This document shows positions 6,036 through 11,570 of a DNA stretch of 15,873 bases, piece after piece. Source of the stretch: Phycisphaerales bacterium. GTDB lineage: Bacteria; Planctomycetota; Phycisphaerae; Phycisphaerales; UBA1924. Numbering within the stretch: position 1 is the first letter of the stretch; every line of letters begins with the position of its first letter. The stretch spans positions 1-15,873 of the forward strand of contig JALOQT010000003.1 in NCBI GenBank assembly GCA_025453375.1. Reading direction: 5' to 3'. Below the pieces are notes generated by a model. The model did no database searches. It was given only the letters and a program-made list of their open reading frames with translations, and had not been told where the DNA came from. A program made the translations under genes and the position numbers.

Positions 6036-6063
6036 TTGCCAAACGGCCGGAGTGTGGTACGGT
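6036..6063 (+). promoter_or_regulatory. Candidate promoter: TTGCCA, 16-bp spacer, TACGGT
   Basis: TTGCCA (6036-6041) and TACGGT (6058-6063) form a sigma70-like pair with 16-bp spacing. The -10-like box ends 6 nt before the ATG at 6070, so a transcript from it would be leaderless or nearly so. This is the only box in the window with a reasonable -35 partner. Confidence 0.35.
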
Positions 6064-6069
6064 GTGCGC

Positions 6070-7377
6070 ATGGGCTCGCTGAGATGCAGAGACAATGTGG
6101 TGGGCATGCCGTGCGCGATGCGCGGCGTGGTGTGTGCGCTGGGCATGCTGGTGGGCGCGATCATCGGGGCGGGGGTGATGCTGACAGGCTCGGTGGCCAT
6201 GGCGCAGAGCACGCCGGCGGCGGATGCGCCGATGGAGCGGCGTGTGGAGGAATCGCTGCGGACGCGCATCGCGCGATTTACGGGCGATGAAACCACGATT
6301 GCCGCTGGCGTGCTGGCGACGGGCGACATGGGCATGCTTGCCGGCGTGCCGGTGCGGATGCGGTGGCGGCTGGAGATCGACGGCCCGGCGGCGACCCCGG
6401 AGAAGCGAGCGGAGGAACAACTGCTGGACCCGACCGGCGCCAAGCGTCCTGTGCGGGTGATTTCGCGTGAACTGGTCGCGGGGCCGCAGGGCGTGCGGCT
6501 GATGGAGAGCTATCCGGCGAATGTGGCGGTGCCGCCGGTGACGATCGGGTGGACCCGGGCCGAGACGTGGATGCTGCGCGATGGCGCGATGGAGCGGTCC
6601 GAAGTGGGCGTGGCGGATGCTGGCGTTGAGGCGGGCGGGGCGGGCGGGGCGCGGCCGATGTATGCGCGACGTGCCGCGGCGTCGGCCGTTGGCGATGTGA
6701 TTCGCCTGCTGCGGCCGGAGTTGGGGGGCGTCAGCAGCGGGGCGGGCGCGATGCAGGTGCGATCGGTGCGTGTGACGGGCACGCGCTTTGAAGCCACGCT
6801 GGGCCTGGCCACGAGCACCGCCGAGGCGGATCGCACGACAATTCGCGGTCGAATCGAGCCGCGGACTGGGGCGGTGGTCATCGACGAAGCGACGCTGGCC
6901 GGGGGCGAGCGATTGACGCTCAGCGAGCATGTGTCGCTGGGCGAGGCGCTGGCGGGGGCGATGGCCGGAGCGGGTGGCACGGGGACTGGCAAGGGGGGTG
7001 TCATTCGACCGGAACTGGCTGGCGAGATGATCGCCCGTCGCGTGCGGATTGATGTGCCGGCGGGTGATCGGGGCGAGGCGCTGCGGGCGACGCTGTGGTG
7101 GGAGGATGGGGCGGTGCTGGATGAGGCACTGGCCAGCGCCAGCGCGCGCGCGCCCGAGGCGATGGCCACCATCCGTCAGACGGTGCACCCGAATATGACC
7201 AACTTCGTTGAGGGTGGTCGCTTCTGGGCCGAGCCGATGCTGCCGACGATCCCGACGGACAACGCCTCGCCGATCGGCGGGGGTGGTGGGGGCGGCGGGG
7301 GTACGCAGTTGCTGATCGGCCTGGCCGCGGCGACCATCACGCTGGTGGTGCTGGTGCTGATGGCTGGGCGCAAGTGA
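6070..7377 (+). CDS. Exported protein of unknown function with a GlyGly-CTERM-like tail
   Basis: This 435-residue protein is not one I recognise. A hydrophobic N-terminal segment (about 18-43, with 'SVAMAQS' as a likely signal peptidase site) indicates export. The central part is alternating beta-like sequence with recurrent charged residues and no catalytic motif I can name. The C-terminus is distinctive: nine glycines (403-411), one hydrophobic helix (about 412-432) and a short basic end, Gly-Arg-Lys. That order matches GlyGly-CTERM sorting tails, which rhomboid-like rhombosortases process, but it could also be a plain membrane anchor on a flexible linker. I chose the ATG at 6070 because TACGGT lies 6 nt upstream; ATGs at 6106 and 6118 are alternatives. 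The next gene is convergent. Confidence 0.7.
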   Translation: MGSLRCRDNVVGMPCAMRGVVCALGMLVGAIIGAGVMLTGSVAMAQSTPAADAPMERRVEESLRTRIARFTGDETTIAAGVLATGDMGMLAGVPVRMRWRLEIDGPAATPEKRAEEQLLDPTGAKRPVRVISRELVAGPQGVRLMESYPANVAVPPVTIGWTRAETWMLRDGAMERSEVGVADAGVEAGGAGGARPMYARRAAASAVGDVIRLLRPELGGVSSGAGAMQVRSVRVTGTRFEATLGLATSTAEADRTTIRGRIEPRTGAVVIDEATLAGGERLTLSEHVSLGEALAGAMAGAGGTGTGKGGVIRPELAGEMIARRVRIDVPAGDRGEALRATLWWEDGAVLDEALASASARAPEAMATIRQTVHPNMTNFVEGGRFWAEPMLPTIPTDNASPIGGGGGGGGGTQLLIGLAAATITLVVLVLMAGRK

Positions 7378-7411
7378 GCGCTGGGCAGGGCGCGCGGGCT
7401 TGGCCGAGCGC
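7378..7411. terminator. Hairpin in the gap between convergent genes, possible bidirectional terminator
   Basis: The 36-bp gap between the convergent stops is nearly filled by an imperfect inverted repeat. GCGCTGGGC (7378-7386) pairs with GCCGAGCGC (7403-7411) in eight of nine positions around a 16-nt loop. No T run follows on either strand, so it is not a canonical intrinsic terminator, but its position suggests a transcript-end structure for both genes. Confidence 0.35.
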
Positions 7412-7413
7412 GA

Positions 7414-8130
7414 TCAGGGCAGCAATGCGTGCAGGTTGTCAGGGAAGTGATCCTGGCGCAGCGGGCGATAGCCGCGGGCGAAGTCAGGGATGTCAGCCTC
7501 GGGCAGGGGGCGATTGGTCACCGGCACGGGTGGGCCATCCCACTGCAGCTGCACGACGCGGCGCGAGGTGGGCAGGACCGTCAGATGCAAGGTCTGACGC
7601 GGGATGGGGTTGTTGGTGTCCTGGGGGAAGAGGTCCGACGCGTCGAGGCCGAAGTAGTGCGGGCCGGCGCGGGCGATCCAGAAGCGGTGGTGGGCCGGCA
7701 GATCAACCGGGGCGAGGGCATCCAGCCGCAGGGTGATGCTCTCGGCGGTGTTGCCTTGCAGTTCGGCGTCGAGCAGCGCGATGGTCTGCTGGAGCTGGTC
7801 CTTGCTGCGGCCGGCTATGAGCTGGCCAAGCAGCATGCGGACGACGCCATAGCCCAGCAGGCCGATGCCGACGATCGCACACAGACCGGCGCTGACGGCC
7901 ACGACCGTGTTCGCCGTCGACGCGACGGGCTGGCGCGCCACATAAAGCAGCACGCCCAGGCCCACCAGCAGCGTGACGGCGCCCAAGACGATGTGCTTGC
8001 CCGCAAAATTGCCGACGGATCCGCGGCGGTGCAGCCCGGCGATCAACTCGCCCGCGGCCTGGCGCTGCTCGCCAGTCATCGGGTGCGAGTGGGCGTGGTA
8101 TGACTCGGTGGTGATGGTGGTCATACTCAC
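7414..8130 (-). CDS. Two-helix membrane protein of unknown function
   Basis: This 238-residue protein has an N-terminal cytoplasmic-looking stretch rich in His and Thr, two membrane helices (about 46-65 and 76-98), a likely amphipathic segment (RSKDQLQQTIALLDAEL) and a C-terminal soluble domain of about 110 residues containing 'RFWIARAGPHYFGLDASDLFP'. I know no family for it. The GTG start overlaps the TGA of the upstream toroid gene by four bases (GTGA), pointing to translational coupling. An ATG two codons downstream, at 8124, is an alternative start. The tight overlap suggests it works with the secreted toroid protein, perhaps at the membrane where that protein is exported; this is inference from position only. 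Confidence 0.75.
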   Translation of the reverse strand: MSMTTITTESYHAHSHPMTGEQRQAAGELIAGLHRRGSVGNFAGKHIVLGAVTLLVGLGVLLYVARQPVASTANTVVAVSAGLCAIVGIGLLGYGVVRMLLGQLIAGRSKDQLQQTIALLDAELQGNTAESITLRLDALAPVDLPAHHRFWIARAGPHYFGLDASDLFPQDTNNPIPRQTLHLTVLPTSRRVVQLQWDGPPVPVTNRPLPEADIPDFARGYRPLRQDHFPDNLHALLP

Positions 8131-9503
8131 GGCTGGGGGGCTTTGGCGGAGCGGGGGGGGCGGGCGGCGTGCTGGAGGGCCAGCAGGCTGTAGGCGGTGA
8201 TCAGTTCCGGATTGTTTTCCATCCAGCGATCATCCAGCGACATGAATGACCCGTCGGGCTGCTGCAGGCTGAGCAGTTGCAGGATCAGATCGCGACGCCA
8301 CGAGCGCTGCGTGGTGCGGCCCGCGGCGTCGATGACCGGGACCTGCTCCTGCCCGCTGGCGTCCATCGCGCGGCTCAGCATCAGGTAGTAGTAATACTGC
8401 CCGTCGGTGCCCATGCCGGGGTTCTGCGTCATGGTGTAGTGGCGGCTGAGGAACTCACGCAGCGCGATGACGCGCGGGTCATCAGCCTTCAGCCCGGCGT
8501 AGATATAGCTCTTAAAGCCGAGATACGAGACGCTGCCATAGGCGCGAAGGCGCGAGACCTTGGTGCCGTCGGTCATGGTCTCTTCGATTGTGCCGGCAAA
8601 GGAGTTACCCAGGCCGAGGTTGCCCTCTCCGAGGCTTTCGGGGTTGGCGTTTTCAGCGGTGGCGTAGATGAAGCCGCCCTGGCGCGAGCCCTTGGCAAAG
8701 GGCCGATCGTTGACGACCTTGCCAGTCGAGTCGGTCTCGAGCATCTGGCAGCGTTGCAGGAAGGCCAGGGCACGGACGAAGACCGGGTCATCACTGGGCA
8801 CGCCCGCGTCGTGGAAGGCCTGCAGGACGAAGGCGGTGTTGGAGAGGTCTGGCCGACCGCGATTGCCATAGCCCCACCCGCCGTAGAACGCGTGCGACTG
8901 CGGCACGGCTTGCGGAGCCTCCTTGCCGCCGACGCCGCCGACGCCCAGGCCGCCGGTCACGCCCCACTGGCTCTGGCGCAGGAAAGCGATGGCCTTGGTG
9001 ACGGCCTCGCGCGCTGCGGGCGTGTCAATGCGGACCAGCGTAGAGACGGCGATGGCGGTGTTGTATGACGGGAGGATCGTGTCATAGATGCCGCCGTCGG
9101 GCTTCTGGTGGCTGAGGATGTAGGCGACGGCGCGATCGATCGAGGGCTGGAGGCTCGTGCGTGCTTCGGGTGGCTGCAGGAGCATGCCGTTGAGCGCCAG
9201 GGCGGTGATGGCCGGCAGGTGCGGCTGGCCTGGCTTGGATGGGACGGACCACCCGCCGCTGGCATCCTGCCGCGCGACGAACCAGGCGATGGCCTGATCG
9301 ATGCTGTCGTGGGCGTCGTCGGTCAGCGCGCCGAGGGCGTTGCGCGGCGCGGCGGACGGCGCGGCACTGGACTGGGCGCCACTCTGGGCGCTCGCTGTTG
9401 CGGGCGGCGCATCGGCCAGGGCGGGCGAGGCCAGCGCGGCAGCAAGTTCGGGAACACACGCGAGGGCGAGCATCAAGACGCGTGACGCGTTGGATGAGAG
9501 CAT
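8127..9503 (-). CDS. Secreted alpha/alpha-toroid protein with squalene-cyclase-like repeats
   Basis: This 458-residue protein begins with a signal peptide (MLALACVPELAAALASPALADA). An Ala/Ser-rich linker and repeated helix pairs with Gly-rich turns follow: QDASGGW (79-85), QKPDGGIY (133-140), GGWGYGNRGRPDLSNTAF (208-225), YGSVSYLGFKSYIYAGL (322-338) and QQPDGSF (414-420). These resemble the QW-type repeats of the terpenoid cyclase/prenyltransferase alpha-alpha toroid fold. The Asp-x-Asp-Asp catalytic motif of squalene-hopene cyclase is absent, so cyclase activity is unlikely; many planctomycete proteins of this type are secreted and uncharacterised. The start at 9503 is preferred: the frame runs upstream to 9683, but only through a 27-bp repeat and hairpin DNA, and a TAAACT box lies 5 nt before 9503. 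Overlaps the next gene by four bases. Confidence 0.85.
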   Translation of the reverse strand: MLSSNASRVLMLALACVPELAAALASPALADAPPATASAQSGAQSSAAPSAAPRNALGALTDDAHDSIDQAIAWFVARQDASGGWSVPSKPGQPHLPAITALALNGMLLQPPEARTSLQPSIDRAVAYILSHQKPDGGIYDTILPSYNTAIAVSTLVRIDTPAAREAVTKAIAFLRQSQWGVTGGLGVGGVGGKEAPQAVPQSHAFYGGWGYGNRGRPDLSNTAFVLQAFHDAGVPSDDPVFVRALAFLQRCQMLETDSTGKVVNDRPFAKGSRQGGFIYATAENANPESLGEGNLGLGNSFAGTIEETMTDGTKVSRLRAYGSVSYLGFKSYIYAGLKADDPRVIALREFLSRHYTMTQNPGMGTDGQYYYYLMLSRAMDASGQEQVPVIDAAGRTTQRSWRRDLILQLLSLQQPDGSFMSLDDRWMENNPELITAYSLLALQHAARPPRSAKAPQP

Positions 9504-9508
9504 GGCCA

Positions 9509-9514
9509 AGTTTA
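9509..9514 (-). promoter_or_regulatory. -10-like box TAAACT before the toroid protein gene
   Basis: TAAACT on the minus strand lies 5 nt before the ATG at 9503, with no Shine-Dalgarno sequence. Together with similar boxes elsewhere in the window it suggests a leaderless start and argues against the long N-terminal extension. Confidence 0.35.
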
Positions 9515-9587
9515 TGCAACCGGCGTTGCTGCGCACGCCGCGCAGATGGGTTGGCGTGCAACGGGCGCGCAGGCGAAGAGGCCCACT

Positions 9588-9614
9588 GGGTACCCCGGAC
9601 CTCCGGGCCGGGCG
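9588..9614 (+). repeat. 27-bp interspersed palindromic repeat, copy 3
   Basis: Identical over all 27 bases to the unit at 4717-4743. It lies in the 183-bp gap between two minus-strand genes. About 55 bp further on, a hairpin ends in GGTACCC, so the segment 9588-9672 is again bounded by GGGTACC and GGTACCC, as the inverted pair at 4717-4885 is. Confidence 0.9.
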
Positions 9615-9646
9615 AATGGCCAGAGTTTCACGCACGCAGCGAGGCC

Positions 9647-9667
9647 CCCCCTCTCGGAGAGAGGGGG
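9647..9667. terminator. Strong hairpin downstream of the dockerin-tailed gene
   Basis: CCCCCTCTC and GAGAGGGGG form a perfect 9-bp stem around a 3-nt loop, 20 bp beyond the stop of the secreted 509-residue protein gene and upstream of the toroid gene. No T run follows in the direction of transcription. It may end the upstream transcript or be the second half of a palindromic repeat element with the 27-bp unit nearby. Confidence 0.45.
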
Positions 9668-9686
9668 TACCCAGAGGCACCACGCC

Positions 9687-11216
9687 TCAGCACCCGGCGA
9701 AATAGGTGCCAAGGAAGACGATGATGTCATCGGCGGTGAACTGGGCGTCGGGCGTGGGGCTCTGGTTGGGGCCTGCGACGTCGGCGCGCGCGTCGCTGGC
9801 GAAGTACCAGCCGAGGTAGACGATGATGTCGTCAGCCGTCAGCGAGCCATCGGGCCCGACGCTCTGATTCGGCCCGGCGACGTCGGCATCGCACCAGCGG
9901 ACGCGGACGAGGCTGCGGTTGCCGCCCAGCGTGGACGTGTTCGTGGCCGAATCCTTCAGCGTCACGCCGAAGTAGGCGTGCCAGTCGTTGGCGAAGGTGA
10001 GGCGTTGATCGGCGAACGCCTGCACGAAGCGGGCTGGCCCACCCGCGCCGATGCTGGCCGGGGCGACCTGGTCGGACTGACGCAGCAGCACGCGCTGGCC
10101 GTTGACCACCGCGACATTGCGACGCTGCGCATCGGCGTTGTTGCTTGCGCCGACGATGATCCAGTCGCCGCGATGATTGGCAATCACGTCGGTGAAGCTC
10201 GTCCAACGATCAGTCGAGTTGGGGGTGATGAGGCTGGAGGGACTGGTCACATCGGTGCTGGCGATCAGCTGGCCGTTGCGGATCATCGCCGAGCCGCCGG
10301 TGGAGGGCGTGACACGGGCGAACCAGTCGCCGTTGGAGTTCATGCGGGGCAGTGAAATGCCGGCGATCGTCGCGCCCGAGAGGCCCGGCACCGGCTGGCC
10401 AGACTGCAGCACCACGCTGTTGTTGACAATCAGCACCTTTGGCCCGGTGGAGGCGATGGCCAGTTCACCGAGGGCCAACCAGTTGTTGCCCGTCGCGTCG
10501 ACGCGGAACTCGTTGGTGTCGATATCGCCGATCACGTCGGTTGTGCCGTTGGCCTGGTTGTTGGGGATCGTCGCGAGCGTCTGGGCCGGGGCGCTGGTGG
10601 CGTCGGCCAGCATGCCCGCTTCGGTCACGGGGCCATTGACAAGGTTGGCAAAGATCGCCACGCCCGTGGGGGTGTTGCCGACGAGCGCGATCGAGCCGTT
10701 GCTCAACGTCGCGCCCGGGAAGGCTGGCAGCGGCGTGAGGGCATTAAACGCAAGCGAGGGCGCGCCGTTGTTGACCGTCGAGACCGAGCGATAGATCTGC
10801 GAGCCGTTGTTGCCCAGGGCCCAGTCACCATTATCCAGGAACCGCATGACCGACCCACCGATGTTGTTGATCACCTGGGTCGGCGCAAACTCCGTGACGC
10901 CCGACTGAACGACGCGCGTCAGGCTCAGGCCCGAGCCGCGGATGACCGTGTTGCCGTTGGCCGTCGGCGTGACGCTGGTCGTCGTCGTGAAGGTCCAGTC
11001 GCCGACCGTCGGGAAGCGGCCGCCGTTGAGCACGTTGGTAAACACGTCGCCCGGCTGGCCGGGCACCTGCACCTTGGGGTGGTCGGCTGGGAAATGGGCC
11101 GAGGTCGGCGTCGTGAGATTCGTGATGCCGATGACCAGTTCAATCGGCGCGGCATGCACCGCGATCGGCGCAACAGCAGCCAGGACGAGCAAAGCGGGAG
11201 TGAGGTGGCGGGTCAT
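9687..11216 (-). CDS. Secreted repeat protein with GC-type dockerin-like C-terminus
   Basis: This 509-residue protein starts with a signal peptide (MTRHLTPALLVLAAVAPIAVHAA). The body has recurring (N/G)-(G/N)-D-W-type motifs with hydrophobic strands. Tryptophans (Ile in one unit) lie near residues 74, 132, 176, 246, 298, 352 and 412, about seven units of 45-70 residues, compatible with a beta-propeller. The C-terminus has two near-identical units (443-473 and 477-507) of the form DVAGPNQS...TADDIIV(Y/F)LG, ending FAGC. This matches GC-type dockerin-like tails of Phycisphaerales proteins, thought to mediate surface attachment or assembly. Cys442 and the terminal Cys are the only cysteines I see. 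A GGAGA Shine-Dalgarno sequence precedes the ATG. The ligand and role are unknown. Confidence 0.85.
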   Translation of the reverse strand: MTRHLTPALLVLAAVAPIAVHAAPIELVIGITNLTTPTSAHFPADHPKVQVPGQPGDVFTNVLNGGRFPTVGDWTFTTTTSVTPTANGNTVIRGSGLSLTRVVQSGVTEFAPTQVINNIGGSVMRFLDNGDWALGNNGSQIYRSVSTVNNGAPSLAFNALTPLPAFPGATLSNGSIALVGNTPTGVAIFANLVNGPVTEAGMLADATSAPAQTLATIPNNQANGTTDVIGDIDTNEFRVDATGNNWLALGELAIASTGPKVLIVNNSVVLQSGQPVPGLSGATIAGISLPRMNSNGDWFARVTPSTGGSAMIRNGQLIASTDVTSPSSLITPNSTDRWTSFTDVIANHRGDWIIVGASNNADAQRRNVAVVNGQRVLLRQSDQVAPASIGAGGPARFVQAFADQRLTFANDWHAYFGVTLKDSATNTSTLGGNRSLVRVRWCDADVAGPNQSVGPDGSLTADDIIVYLGWYFASDARADVAGPNQSPTPDAQFTADDIIVFLGTYFAGC

Positions 11217-11570
11217 GGGGAATCTCCAATGGTCGAATCGCGCAGAAAACGCGCGGTGCGGGCAGGAGTAAGTATGCGCCAGACCACGCCTGGCGGTTGG
11301 GAGGTTGGGCCAGTTTGTGGTGGAATCTCGGTGAAGTGCGGGGGCGGTTGGGGCGGGGGCAGTGGTGCCGCGCGATTGAGCTGGCGATACCTGGCGGCAT
11401 AGGCAAAAATACTGAGTTCGATGACGACGGGTCTATGTTTGGTGTTTACACGGATATCTTCGTCCGAAAATGGCCGGGGCGAGGGGGCGACGGGTCGAAA
11501 CCACCCGGGGGGCGGCGGGCGTAGGGTCAGGGAGTCGGATCACCAGGCGGGCGGGCAGCACGAGCAACAC
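11217..11570. other. Divergent intergenic region between the dockerin-tailed gene and topA
   Basis: These 354 bp must hold the promoters of two divergent genes. A small hairpin, CGCGC-agaaaac-GCGCG, lies at about 11238-11254 on the dockerin-gene side. An AT-richer patch at about 11400-11465 is a possible promoter area for topA, but I find no convincing -35/-10 pair. The topA frame is open through the right-hand 150 bp; that part lacks protein-like character. Confidence 0.5.
11223..11227 (-). promoter_or_regulatory. Shine-Dalgarno sequence GGAGA for the dockerin-tailed gene
   Basis: On the minus strand GGAGA is followed by 6 nt and the ATG at 11216. This is the clearest ribosome-binding site in the window, where most starts have none. 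It fixes the start directly ahead of the signal peptide. Confidence 0.65.

Noticed and set aside
5827..7188. 453-codon minus-strand frame opposite the GlyGly-tailed protein gene
   Set aside because: Arg/His/Pro-rich translation with no recognisable features; the plus strand shows a signal peptide and an ordered tail.
8127..9503. Functional squalene-hopene cyclase
   Set aside because: The protein is secreted, shorter than the usual enzyme and lacks the Asp-x-Asp-Asp catalytic motif.
9647..9667. Canonical Rho-independent terminator
   Set aside because: The stem is strong but no T run follows on either strand, so it is listed only as a possible transcript-end hairpin.
9504..9683. 60-codon N-terminal extension of the toroid protein
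   Set aside because: It is encoded by the 27-bp repeat and a hairpin, it would bury the signal peptide, and a TAAACT box precedes the internal ATG.
11421..11570. 50-codon N-terminal extension of topA
   Set aside because: Not protein-like in composition; the ATG at 11571 begins the basic extension seen before TOPRIM in many TopA proteins.
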